A stretch of 9,015 nt of DNA from Bacteroidales bacterium (GTDB lineage: Bacteria > Bacteroidota > Bacteroidia > Bacteroidales > S143-33). The position numbers and the translations under genes were made by a program. The notes below the pieces were generated by a model, which was given only the letters and a program-made list of their open reading frames with translations, searched no databases and had not been told where the DNA came from. This document shows, one piece after another, positions 1-7,649 of this stretch. Within the stretch, counting starts at the first letter, position 1. Each line of letters begins with the position of its first letter. The stretch spans positions 1-9,015 of the forward strand of contig JALWNS010000531.1 of assembly GCA_027083655.1 (NCBI GenBank), given 5' to 3'.

Positions 1-388
1 CCTGGGGCAAGGCCAATTGCTCAAACAAATTATTGTGCCTGTTAATAAAGACTGGACATACAGGTTTTACAAGGTTTCCAAACGTACGAGTCTTGACATT
101 AGCACTGTTAGCCTATCAGCAGGAATATTGGTGAATAATGCTGTCATTCAAGATGTTAGGCTGGTGTTCGGTGGTATGGCCGAGATGGTCAAAAGGGCAA
201 AGCAGGCAGAAGATTATCTCCGTGGTAAGCCAATAAAAGAGGAACATTTTGTGCAAGCAGGCTATCTAGCTGCTAAGCAGTTTAGCCCTATATCTGATGC
301 ACGTTCATCTGCAGAGGCACGTTCTGTGCTTGCAAAAAACCTTATTGTCAAATTTTACACTGATTTAAACAAAAACACAGAAAAATGA
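1..388 (+). CDS. xdhA: Xanthine dehydrogenase FeS/FAD subunit, C-terminal part (5' end outside window)
   Basis: This is the last 128 or so residues of the small subunit that passes electrons from the molybdenum centre through [2Fe-2S] clusters and FAD to NAD+. Only the C-terminal FAD-domain segment (CO dehydrogenase flavoprotein C-terminal type) is visible. The frame is open from base 2, with LGQGQ before the TTG at 17, so that TTG is an internal leucine and not a start. Family landmarks are YKVSKRTSLDIS (compare the xanthine dehydrogenase pattern YK.SKR...DIA), LVFGGMAEM, and near the end SPISDARSSAEARSVLAKNL followed by IVKFY. These match this subunit rather than other flavoproteins. The stop codon overlaps the start of the next gene (ATGA at 385-388), which implies translational coupling to the catalytic subunit. 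The FeS domains lie upstream of the window and cannot be judged. Confidence 0.93.
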   Translation, partial: LGQGQLLKQIIVPVNKDWTYRFYKVSKRTSLDISTVSLSAGILVNNAVIQDVRLVFGGMAEMVKRAKQAEDYLRGKPIKEEHFVQAGYLAAKQFSPISDARSSAEARSVLAKNLIVKFYTDLNKNTEK

Positions 389-2688
389 AATCTTTATATT
401 ACGAAAGTGCCGCTCAACTGGTTAAGGGTAAAGCATACTTTACAGATGATATACCTCCATTTCATAATGAGCTCAAGGCATATATTGTGCTGAGCCCGGT
501 TTCGCATGGTATCCTCAAAAGTTACGATTTATCAGAGGCACTTACAGTACCTGGCGTAGTCAGGATTTTGACACATGAGGATATACCTGGTATAAAGAAG
601 TTTGGCGTGACGACGCATGACCAACCAATACTTGTAATTGATGAGATAAATTTCTACGGAGAACCGATGTTTCTTATTGTGGCAGAAAATTATGAAGCAG
701 CCTATGAGGCAGAGAAACTGATAAAATATGATATTGAGGAATTGGAACCAGTGGTGACCATTGAACAGGCCATGGAAAAAGGGTGGCAGTTAGCTCCTAG
801 CAGGGAATTTCTCAGGGGTGATCTAGAGAAAGGTTTCAGTCAAGCTGATCATATAATTGAAGGGAAATTCCGGATAGGAGGGCAAGAGCACTGGTATCTT
901 GAGACACATGCGTCAATAGCAGTACCGGGTGAGGAAAGGGAAATGAAAATTTATGCCTCTACCCAGAATCCTACAGAAAACCAACATCTTATAGCCGAAG
1001 TATTAGGTGTGCCTTATAATGAAATAGAAGTTGAGACACGCCGTCTTGGTGGTGCTTTTGGCGGGAAAGAAGCCCAGGCTTCGCACTTTGCAATATTAGC
1101 AGCTCTGGCTGCATATCATACCAAAAGACCTGTCCGTCTGCGCTTACAGCGTTTCCAGGATGAGCTTATCACTGGTAAAAGGCATGCTTATCTGTGTAGT
1201 TATAAAGTGGGGTTTGATAATGACGGGCGGCTGATTGCTGCAGATTTGGAATTTGATGGCAATGCAGGTGCTTATGCAGACCTATCGATGCCGATATTAG
1301 AGAGAACAATGTTTCATGCCGAAAATGCTTATTACATACCTAATATCCGTATCAGGGGTACAATGTGGAGAACTAACTTGCCTCCCAATACTGCTTTCAG
1401 GGGCTTTGGTGGTCCCCAGGGTATTGCAAATATTGAAAATATTATCCACGAGATAGCATACCGTGTGGGTAAAGACCCGGCCCTCATCCGTAAGATCAAT
1501 TTTTACAACCAGGATCGTAATGAGACTCCCTATGGGCAAGTTGTGTTATATAATAGATTGCATGTGCTTTATGACCAATTGGTAGAAAAGACTGATTATT
1601 TCGGGCGCCGCCGCCAGATAGATGAGTTTAACAAGGCGCACAAGTACGTCAAGCGTGGCCTGGCCATGATACCCATAAAATTTGGTATATCGTTCACAAA
1701 CTCGATACTCAACCAGGCAGGCGCCCTGGTTAATGTCTATACAGATGGCACTGTGCAGGTCAATCTGGCTGGCATTGAGATGGGCCAGGGACTTTATACC
1801 AAGATAAAAGGTATAACAGCGAGAGAATTTGGCATTAGTCCCGACCGTGTTAAAATTACTCCAACTACTACATCCAAGGTGCCAAACACAGTGCCGACGG
1901 CAGCTTCCACAGGCTCTGACCTCAATGGCATGGCTGTTTTGGATGCCATTGAAAAAATAAAGCTCAGAATGTCTATTTCCCTGTGTAGACATTTTAATGA
2001 TCAGGATAAGTCATACAGAACTTATCCTGCAGACCTGGTTTTTGAGAACGATTTTATCTATGACCGTAGCCATCCCGAAAGACGTATATCCTTCGAAGAA
2101 GCTACAAATCTAATGTTTGTTAAGCGTGTTAGCCTAAGTGCTACAGGCTATTACCGGACACCTGGTGTTTATATGGATTGGTCTACAGGTAAAGGACATC
2201 CTTTTTACTATTATTCTTATGGGATGGGCGCAGTAGAGGTTGAGCTTGATTTGCTTACAGGTAAGGTTAAGCTTTTACGTGCCGACCTGATGCATGATGT
2301 AGGACAGAGCCTTAACCCGGAGATTGACCGTGGCCAGATAGAAGGGGCTTTTGTGCAGGGTATGGGTTGGACATTGCTTGAAGACCTGCGATATACAGAG
2401 GATGGCAGATTGCTAAACCGTACACCTGATACTTACAAGATACCTGCAATTACAGATATACCTGCAGAGATAAATGTTTACCTGCTCGAAGGTTATCCGA
2501 ATGAAATACCAACAATACACAGGAGCAAGGCTATTGGCGAGCCACCATTTATGTATGGCATTGCACCATGGCTCGCAGTCAAAGACATTATTGCTTCATT
2601 GGCTGCTTATAAAGACCTCCCTCCTGTGGAGCTACCTGCAACAAATGACAGAATCGTAATGTGGGTTGAGCAGGTTATGGGTAAGTAA
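385..2688 (+). CDS. xdhB: Xanthine dehydrogenase, molybdopterin-binding catalytic subunit
   Basis: This is the catalytic large subunit, which hydroxylates hypoxanthine and xanthine to urate at the molybdenum cofactor in the cytoplasm. At 767 residues it has the usual length. The a/b hammerhead domain is roughly residues 10-125 and the Mo-binding region follows. Active-site residues can be matched to bovine xanthine oxidoreductase numbering: GQEHW gives Q167 (Q767); GGAFGGKE gives E229 (E802); LERTMFH gives R307 (R880); AFRGFGG gives R339 and F341 (R912, F914); KFGISFT gives F437 and T438 (F1009, T1010); KAIGEPP gives E719 (E1261, the catalytic base). Other cofactor motifs are GIEMGQG at 463-469 and DVGQSLNPEIDRGQIEGAFVQG at about 638-659. 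E229 and R307 are the pair that separates purine hydroxylases from aldehyde oxidases. The A-rich stretch before the ATG and the overlap with xdhA fix the start. Confidence 0.96.
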   Translation: MKSLYYESAAQLVKGKAYFTDDIPPFHNELKAYIVLSPVSHGILKSYDLSEALTVPGVVRILTHEDIPGIKKFGVTTHDQPILVIDEINFYGEPMFLIVAENYEAAYEAEKLIKYDIEELEPVVTIEQAMEKGWQLAPSREFLRGDLEKGFSQADHIIEGKFRIGGQEHWYLETHASIAVPGEEREMKIYASTQNPTENQHLIAEVLGVPYNEIEVETRRLGGAFGGKEAQASHFAILAALAAYHTKRPVRLRLQRFQDELITGKRHAYLCSYKVGFDNDGRLIAADLEFDGNAGAYADLSMPILERTMFHAENAYYIPNIRIRGTMWRTNLPPNTAFRGFGGPQGIANIENIIHEIAYRVGKDPALIRKINFYNQDRNETPYGQVVLYNRLHVLYDQLVEKTDYFGRRRQIDEFNKAHKYVKRGLAMIPIKFGISFTNSILNQAGALVNVYTDGTVQVNLAGIEMGQGLYTKIKGITAREFGISPDRVKITPTTTSKVPNTVPTAASTGSDLNGMAVLDAIEKIKLRMSISLCRHFNDQDKSYRTYPADLVFENDFIYDRSHPERRISFEEATNLMFVKRVSLSATGYYRTPGVYMDWSTGKGHPFYYYSYGMGAVEVELDLLTGKVKLLRADLMHDVGQSLNPEIDRGQIEGAFVQGMGWTLLEDLRYTEDGRLLNRTPDTYKIPAITDIPAEINVYLLEGYPNEIPTIHRSKAIGEPPFMYGIAPWLAVKDIIASLAAYKDLPPVELPATNDRIVMWVEQVMGK

Positions 2689-2712
2689 TATTCAACATTA
2701 GAGAAAGATAAG

Positions 2713-2754
2713 GACGAAAGCTGGGACAAACTTGTCCCAGCTTTCGTCGTTTTT
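2713..2754 (+). terminator. Intrinsic terminator of the xdh operon
   Basis: A 15-bp perfect stem (left arm 2713-2727, right arm 2734-2748, core GAAAGCTGGGAC) encloses the 6-nt loop AAACTT and is followed by TTTTT at 2750-2754. It sits 24 nt after the xdhB stop codon. Read on the minus strand the same stem is followed only by a mixed, T-rich stretch (CTTATCTTT). It may therefore also slow transcription arriving from the convergent protease gene, but it is clearly built for the plus strand. Confidence 0.93.
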
Positions 2755-2814
2755 GGAGTAAATTAAAGCGAATGGCAAAGGGCCGCAACTATAATCTTTA
2801 AATCTATTTGTTTG

Positions 2815-2833
2815 CCTGCAAGGTGCTTGCAGG
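2815..2833. repeat. Short perfect hairpin or operator-like inverted repeat
   Basis: CCTGCAAG (2815-2822) and CTTGCAGG (2826-2833) form an 8-bp perfect inverted repeat around GTG. There is no T-run after it, so it is not a terminator. It covers the TTG at 2827-2829 that serves as the -33 element of the promoter candidate next to it, which would suit an operator. No bound regulator is known from the window. Confidence 0.5.
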
Positions 2834-2854
2834 TGATGTAGGCGTTTATCTTTG
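2827..2854 (+). promoter_or_regulatory. Bacteroidota-type promoter candidate with no gene downstream
   Basis: TTG at 2827-2829, 17 nt of spacer, then TATCTTTG at 2847-2854, an exact match to the Bacteroidota -7 element TAnnTTTG. Transcription would start near 2861 on the plus strand. No open frame longer than a few codons begins before 2944, and beyond that the transcript would be antisense to the 3' end of the protease gene. The rest of the 2755-2944 gap is AT-rich and I see nothing else firm in it. Confidence 0.45.
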
Positions 2855-2944
2855 CACATTTTCAACAAACTTAATTAGAACAAAATATAATGGTGTTTTG
2901 TATCATATGAATGATAGTTGATTAATTACAATGCTAATGCTTTG

Positions 2945-5900
2945 TTATTGCTTTATTACCTGCGTTGTGTAAACATTGTTTGGGGTTGTTATCCGAAGCA
3001 GGTAAATGCCTGGCTGTAGCTGGCTTATGTCTATTGTATTCTGTTTGATCTGTTTAGTGTTTATTATCCGGCCACTGAGGGACAAAATCTGTATTTGGTT
3101 TATTTGTTCTTCGTTGGGTAAGATAAAGTGTAATATGCCAGTTGTAGGGTTAGGATAAATACTTATATCCATCCTATTATTACCTGTAGTTTGTATTTCA
3201 GAGATTTCGCTTTTGCCTATTTTTATAGCCGGTCTTATGTAGGAAATATATACATTATCGCTTCCTACGCCCAGTATGTCATAGTTTTTGTATAGCACTG
3301 ATGTAAAGCTTGTTTTTTCGCCAACAATAGCAAAAGCATCGTTTTGAGGTACATAATCGCCATTGTCGCCCCAAGTGATGTAAATAACGAGATCTTTGTC
3401 TGGATCTACCTGCCATGTATTGGTGTGGAAGTAATACCACCGTACCTGGTCTGGGAGTGTTACATCTGCTTCGTATACAGTTGTGAACAGTTGTGGGTCA
3501 ATAAAGCTTGTTAATTCGCCTATGTTTTGTTGGTAGAAGCCTATTTTGAGGTTAAGGAACTTATATCCACCAGGAGTAGGTCTAACAATCCGGAAACCTA
3601 GTTCGTCGATGATACCCAGGAATTTGATTTCGTCTTTTGTTAGCAGGATTTGTGTTTCGCCATTTTCCCAGTAGTTGTTGAAAGGATAGTTAGCAGTTGT
3701 GTCTTGGCCGAGGCTCAAAGTTACATATTGTGGTTGACCGAAGTAAGTATTGATAATTGCCGAGTCTATGATTTGCCCTGTATTTACCGTAGCCTTAATC
3801 TGTGCCGGTATGAAATCGGAGAATTCCTGGCATGCAATATCAAAGGTCATTATAAGTGTATCAAGTGCTTTTAGGTTGTAGCTTGTTATAGAGTCTGGAG
3901 TGATTGTAGCATATTGTGGTTCGATATTTATTTTTGCACTAACCGAATCGAGGTCTGCATGCCCTTTGTTGTATAATGTGAGTTTTACCTGTGCACTCTC
4001 GTTGGCATCCAACAGGTAGTTGTTATTCTGGTCAAAGAGGTCAAATGAAACAATTTGCAGGTCAGGACTATATATGGTTAAATATTTTTGATTGTAAAGG
4101 TACAATTCTGTGGTATCATATAACTGGTGTACACGCACCAGCATGTTAATTTTTGTGAGGTCTTTAAGATAATCTACACTACAAGGAATATTAACGGTAT
4201 CATAGGTATTAGGCGGTAATGAGCCTACAAAAACAGAATCGGTTGATATTGCAAGACCCTGGTCTAATACCTGAAAAAGGGCAAAAACACTGTCAATGGT
4301 AGCCGTATCTGTACTATTAGCAAAAACGAAGCTAATTGTATCTGCCGAATTACTGTATAATACAGTAGTTAGCATTTGTGTTTCTACAAGTGGTATATTT
4401 GGTGTAGTTTGTAAAATTGTTTTGGTTGGAACTTTATTTTGTCCCCAGGCATATACAGTAAGGCTATCTTCGAATATTGTATAATTTGTAGTTATTGAGA
4501 CTACTCCATTAGAGTCTGTTATTCCTGTTCCAATGCGGATATTGTTTTGATAGACTGTAATATATGTGTAAGGGCTTGTTTGTAATGTTATTTTGTTGGT
4601 ACCTCTGAGAATAGGCGAGTAGGGAGTAATAACGAGTTGCTCAGGTGTACCAATAAAGGGGACTAAAGTAGGGTCGCCCATAACCTGGTATATTTCCCAA
4701 TAATACTGTTTCAGGCTGCTATTTGATTGCTGTACGGCCATATTTCCGGCATAGACCATCTGTGCAGTAGTTATATACCATGTAGATGGGTCTGCTTCAT
4801 TTGCTTTTGTGTGGAAATAACCATCGAAAGCACCTTCTGAAGTATTATCATACAAAGGTGTAGAAACTATTTGACTAGTATAACCGATAGCCCACCAATA
4901 GTCTTCATCCCAGTATGAGTAGTCGGAGGCACCAATATAAGCTGCCACACCTTTGCCGGCTGTGTGTAATGCCACTTCGGAAAAAGCATCTTCTTCGTCG
5001 AATTTATTAGATTGGCAACAGTTAGCCACCCACACGCCATAAAGATTGTTTACTGCTATTCCGTTATCGAATGTAGATTGTGTGAAAGATGGATCTGCCC
5101 AGCCTTGTGGGCTACAGTGTGCTGTGTAATTGGCCAGGGCGCAGCCTTTGTTAACTATATCGAGTATTGTATCAGAATAATTTGCACCTGTAGGAGGATC
5201 TTGATAAAGGGTATGTGCTTCGTATCCATTATCTGCATTTAGGTAATATGTGTTAATATATCTAATCTGTCCATTACCGTAAGTGTCTTCGAAGCTCTCG
5301 TCGTTTCCTGCTATGAGCAATGCACGGTTGAGATAACCAGTAGATGGCAAATCCAGTTGTTCGTATGCCAGTATTTTATTGATAGCATTCCAGAGCTCTG
5401 TAGTATCGTCGGCTGAGATCCTTCCCCAATATACTTCCGGGAGGTAATCACCTGTATATTCACAGTAATAGAGGTCGCTAACGTGCTGGTCACGTGTTCG
5501 TTGAGGCCATGATGGTACTTTGCCCACGTCACCGACAAAGAGAATAAAGTCCTGTGGGTGAGAGGCGGTCTCATAGTAATTCTTTAGCCATGAGCGTATG
5601 CTTGCAGTATCAGAGCCAATCTGGGATAGAGGAGCTAGAACAACATCAAATCCCTGGCGTTCCTTCCATTGCTTAAACCTCAGGAGGGCATCAGTGAGAA
5701 ATTCGTCTGGGTAAACAATTATTAGCTTCAATGGCAGATTTTGTAATAAGCTTTTTTGTGGTGTGTAAGTTGTTGTTATTTGATTATCAAAGTTGTATGC
5801 TGGCGAAGAATAGCGTTGTTTGATAAGGCGGGTTTGTTCCCAGTTGCTATTTACGTATTCTAAGCTTATTTGTATGTTTTTGTAAATTACAAGCTCGTTT

Positions 5901-6442
5901 GTCAAGGGGTTGTAGTCAAATGGGCGTATTGTCAGGGTTGCAAGATGGTAAGACCGTAACCAACCTTCGGTGTTATATGATACTAACGGATTATTGACAA
6001 ACGCATTAGTGTTGTATATTTCTTCATCTGGTACTGGAGAGGACACAAAACCATCTTTTCTCTGTGATGGCGTAGCCGGGACTATCTTTAGACCAGGGAA
6101 AAATTTATCCAGGTCAATAACTACTTTTTCGTAGTTGAGAGATTTTATTTTGATACTGGCTCCCGCAGGAATGTCAAGCATCCTGGTAATTTGTGGAAGC
6201 ATTGGTTCTCCATGTCCGAATATCTTATGCACAAGACCGTTGTTGATTAATAGGTAATCGCCGGAAGGGAATGATTTTTTTTCCACCACTACCTGTCCTA
6301 ATGTGATATAGATATCAAGGTGCGTGTCATCAATCTTTTTTACCTGTAAGTCAGATTCAATGCCTTGAAAAAAGGTCTGTTGCTGGGCTATTGAGTAAAA
6401 TGAAAAAAAGATTAAAGCAAAGAAAATAACTACTTTTTTCAT
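2945..6442 (-). CDS. Secreted gingipain-like (C25) cysteine protease with T9SS sorting domain, Kgp-like
   Basis: This is a 1165-residue cysteine endopeptidase predicted to leave the cell through the type IX secretion system. Domains in order: Sec signal peptide about 1-19 (MKK, hydrophobic core, SIA before QQ); C25 prodomain about 20-230; caspase-like catalytic domain about 237-597; an Ig-like domain about 600-690, as follows the gingipain catalytic domain; further beta-rich modules, with a CARDB-like segment at about 794-897 (DQNNNYLLDANESAQV); and a type A T9SS sorting domain about 1090-1165 (SIYPNPTTG, LSLSGRII, LQPGIYLLRI). Aligned by eye with P. gingivalis Kgp, the catalytic triad is D381 (IAGND), H442 (YTAHC) and C476 (ANCCQ). 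Kgp lysine-pocket residues T442, N475 and D516 correspond to T440, N474 and D514 (SYWDEDYWW). There are no recognisable hemagglutinin/adhesin repeats, so it is shorter than Kgp. It is not PorU, which is part of the secretion machine; the canonical sorting tail marks this protein as a cargo. Confidence 0.93.
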   Translation of the reverse strand: MKKVVIFFALIFFSFYSIAQQQTFFQGIESDLQVKKIDDTHLDIYITLGQVVVEKKSFPSGDYLLINNGLVHKIFGHGEPMLPQITRMLDIPAGASIKIKSLNYEKVVIDLDKFFPGLKIVPATPSQRKDGFVSSPVPDEEIYNTNAFVNNPLVSYNTEGWLRSYHLATLTIRPFDYNPLTNELVIYKNIQISLEYVNSNWEQTRLIKQRYSSPAYNFDNQITTTYTPQKSLLQNLPLKLIIVYPDEFLTDALLRFKQWKERQGFDVVLAPLSQIGSDTASIRSWLKNYYETASHPQDFILFVGDVGKVPSWPQRTRDQHVSDLYYCEYTGDYLPEVYWGRISADDTTELWNAINKILAYEQLDLPSTGYLNRALLIAGNDESFEDTYGNGQIRYINTYYLNADNGYEAHTLYQDPPTGANYSDTILDIVNKGCALANYTAHCSPQGWADPSFTQSTFDNGIAVNNLYGVWVANCCQSNKFDEEDAFSEVALHTAGKGVAAYIGASDYSYWDEDYWWAIGYTSQIVSTPLYDNTSEGAFDGYFHTKANEADPSTWYITTAQMVYAGNMAVQQSNSSLKQYYWEIYQVMGDPTLVPFIGTPEQLVITPYSPILRGTNKITLQTSPYTYITVYQNNIRIGTGITDSNGVVSITTNYTIFEDSLTVYAWGQNKVPTKTILQTTPNIPLVETQMLTTVLYSNSADTISFVFANSTDTATIDSVFALFQVLDQGLAISTDSVFVGSLPPNTYDTVNIPCSVDYLKDLTKINMLVRVHQLYDTTELYLYNQKYLTIYSPDLQIVSFDLFDQNNNYLLDANESAQVKLTLYNKGHADLDSVSAKINIEPQYATITPDSITSYNLKALDTLIMTFDIACQEFSDFIPAQIKATVNTGQIIDSAIINTYFGQPQYVTLSLGQDTTANYPFNNYWENGETQILLTKDEIKFLGIIDELGFRIVRPTPGGYKFLNLKIGFYQQNIGELTSFIDPQLFTTVYEADVTLPDQVRWYYFHTNTWQVDPDKDLVIYITWGDNGDYVPQNDAFAIVGEKTSFTSVLYKNYDILGVGSDNVYISYIRPAIKIGKSEISEIQTTGNNRMDISIYPNPTTGILHFILPNEEQINQIQILSLSGRIINTKQIKQNTIDISQLQPGIYLLRITTPNNVYTTQVIKQ

Positions 6443-6467
6443 GACAGGTTAATTATAAAATTTCTGC

Positions 6468-6498
6468 GAAAGCTAAAGAAAAAAAAGATGTTTTTCAA
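6468..6498 (-). promoter_or_regulatory. Promoter of the C25 protease gene
   Basis: On the minus strand, TTG (complement of 6496-6498), a 20-nt spacer and TAGCTTTC (complement of 6468-6475) fit the Bacteroidota pattern TTG-N17-23-TAnnTTTG with one mismatch in the last base. The predicted start, near 6462, gives a roughly 20-nt AT-rich leader with no Shine-Dalgarno sequence before the ATG at 6442. Confidence 0.6.
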
Positions 6499-6558
6499 GC
6501 TTTGTTTTGCTATATGTATAATGGAATGAATTTTTGTGTAAAAGAATGCCAGGCTGGT

Positions 6559-6588
6559 TTTGGAATTATAATTGATTGATTAAATTTG
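6559..6588 (+). promoter_or_regulatory. Promoter of the small ORF / carbonic anhydrase-like operon
   Basis: TTTG at 6559-6562, an 18-nt spacer, then TAAATTTG at 6581-6588, an exact TAnnTTTG element. Transcription would start near 6595. The in-frame TTG at 6586 therefore lies inside the -7 box and cannot be the translation start of the following gene, which decides in favour of the ATG at 6613. Confidence 0.6.
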
Positions 6589-6612
6589 TGTAAAGATAAA
6601 ATCAATGAGGCA

Positions 6613-6834
6613 ATGGGCAAGGTCAAAACTTTTGTCAGGAATAAACTTATAGGTGGTTGGTCGCTTGCAGTCAGGGATGACTGGTCACTGAAAATAAAAC
6701 GTGTAAATATTACAGACGAAGAAAAGGAGTTGTATGAAAAAGAGTTTGGAGAGGAAATACTTACATATTCTGATTTTTTTGACTGGTGGTTAAAATTACA
6801 TAATTATAAAACTGAAAAATCTGATCCAGAATGA
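6613..6834 (+). CDS. Small charged protein of unknown function
   Basis: I do not recognise this 73-residue protein. It has no signal peptide or membrane segment. The N-terminal part is basic (GKVKTFVRNKL), a tryptophan-containing stretch follows (GGWSLAVRDDWSLKIKR), then an acidic, probably helical stretch (TDEEKELYEKEFGEE) and an aromatic patch (YSDFFDWWLKLHNYK). The start at 6613 is chosen because the longer frame from TTG at 6586 begins inside the predicted promoter. Its stop overlaps the start of the carbonic anhydrase-like gene (ATGA, 6831-6834), so the two are probably translated together. That coupling and a plausible promoter are the main reasons to believe it is a real gene. It is likely cytoplasmic, whereas its partner is exported, so they need not touch. 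Confidence 0.7.
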   Translation: MGKVKTFVRNKLIGGWSLAVRDDWSLKIKRVNITDEEKELYEKEFGEEILTYSDFFDWWLKLHNYKTEKSDPE

Positions 6835-7559
6835 AAACGGGTAGAAATATAGCTTTTATCCTGTTAGCTTTGTTTTTCTCATTAGGATGTAATAAATGGG
6901 ATTACAAGCACCAGGACCGTTGGGCAAAGCATTTTAAAGATTGTGGCTCTGCGTACCAGTCGCCAATTGATATTGATACGTCTATAACCCAGACAGATTC
7001 TTTGTTAAGTCCCTTGTTTATAGATTATTTACCTGTGGATACATTTGTGGTTAAAAGAAATGAAAATTTAATCTATATTACTCATTTGGAGGGTTCTGTT
7101 ACTGCACCGGATACTAATTTTTGGGGACATGAATTCTTCCTTGCCCAGATAATTTTTCACTCACCTTCGGAACACTCAGTCAATGGCAAAAAGTATCCTG
7201 CAGAAATACAGTTTATTAATATAGATACATTGGGAAAATTCCTGATAGTCTCTGTTTTGGTTAATGAAGGCCAGTCAAATCCTGTTTTCAGTGCTTTATT
7301 GGCAAATATTCCTAATAAAAATTCCCAGGTTATTGTTAGCCAGACACTGGATATTAATGGGATCCTGCCTTATGGAGTGGGATATTGGCATTATATGGGC
7401 TCTATGACTTTCCCTCCGTGTCATGATAGTGTAGAATGGTATGTGATGAAGGACCCTATCCAAGCCAGTAAGGAGCAGCTGGATAGTCTACGCCTTGTGC
7501 TTGGTAATAATACCCGTAAATTGCAGGCTCTGGGAAATAGAAAAATTTACGAGTTTTAA
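6831..7559 (+). CDS. Alpha-carbonic anhydrase-fold lipoprotein, probably inactive
   Basis: A 242-residue protein with a lipoprotein signal (hydrophobic 7-19, then C20 in SLGC as the likely lipidated cysteine), so anchored in the envelope. The family is clear: QSPIDID at 43-49, HSPSEHSVNGKKYPAE at 110-125 and YMGSMTFPPC at 188-197. C38 and C197 can form the disulfide usual in bacterial alpha enzymes. Compared with human CA II, however, key residues are lost. Of the zinc histidines 94, 96 and 119, the first is I108 and the third is Q127; only H110 remains. The proton shuttle H64 aligns with N79 and T200 with F194. E114 and E125 (E106, E117) and T193 (T199) are kept. The fold thus seems intact while zinc binding and CO2 hydration are unlikely, as in vertebrate carbonic anhydrase-related proteins. 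The gene is coupled by ATGA to the small gene before it. No clear terminator follows. The fold call is firm; the loss of activity is inferred. Confidence 0.9.
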   Translation: MKTGRNIAFILLALFFSLGCNKWDYKHQDRWAKHFKDCGSAYQSPIDIDTSITQTDSLLSPLFIDYLPVDTFVVKRNENLIYITHLEGSVTAPDTNFWGHEFFLAQIIFHSPSEHSVNGKKYPAEIQFINIDTLGKFLIVSVLVNEGQSNPVFSALLANIPNKNSQVIVSQTLDINGILPYGVGYWHYMGSMTFPPCHDSVEWYVMKDPIQASKEQLDSLRLVLGNNTRKLQALGNRKIYEF

Positions 7560-7592
7560 TCATTTGGTTTGTAATTAATTATGGTTTTGTGC

Positions 7593-7605
7593 TGACTTTT
7601 TGTCA
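7593..7605. repeat. Inverted repeat upstream of the heat shock promoter (activator-site candidate)
   Basis: TGAC (7593-7596), TTTTT, GTCA (7602-7605) is a short perfect dyad about 45 nt upstream of the sigma-54-like -24 element. A looser dyad overlaps it, TTTTTG at 7597-7602 with CAAAAA at 7618-7623. The position suits a binding site for an activator or repressor of the small heat shock gene. The arms are short and no protein has been assigned. Confidence 0.35.
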
Positions 7606-7649
7606 TATTTTTATGGTCAAAAACTGTAAAAATTGGCATAAAATACCAG

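Noticed and set aside
1297..1992. Two minus-strand open frames (1297-1539 and 1546-1992) inside xdhB
   Set aside because: They lie wholly within a well-conserved gene on the other strand, have low-complexity translations with no family resemblance and no promoter or operon context.
2901..2916. AT-rich inverted repeat TATCAT/ATGATA as a terminator for the protease gene
   Set aside because: Only 6 A/T-dominated base pairs and no T-run on the minus strand; too weak to call.
5311..5574. Open frame within the C25 protease gene on the same strand but another frame
   Set aside because: It covers the highly conserved catalytic domain region; it is a frame shadow without recognisable protein features.
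6586..6612. TTG start giving an 82-residue form of the small protein
   Set aside because: The TTG is part of the predicted -7 promoter element (6581-6588), upstream of the expected transcription start; the ATG at 6613 is preferred.
7634..7647. A second sigma-54-like match, TGGCAT followed by AAAATACC
   Set aside because: It lacks any TTGC-like -12 element at the required spacing; the TGGCAC at 7650 fits better.
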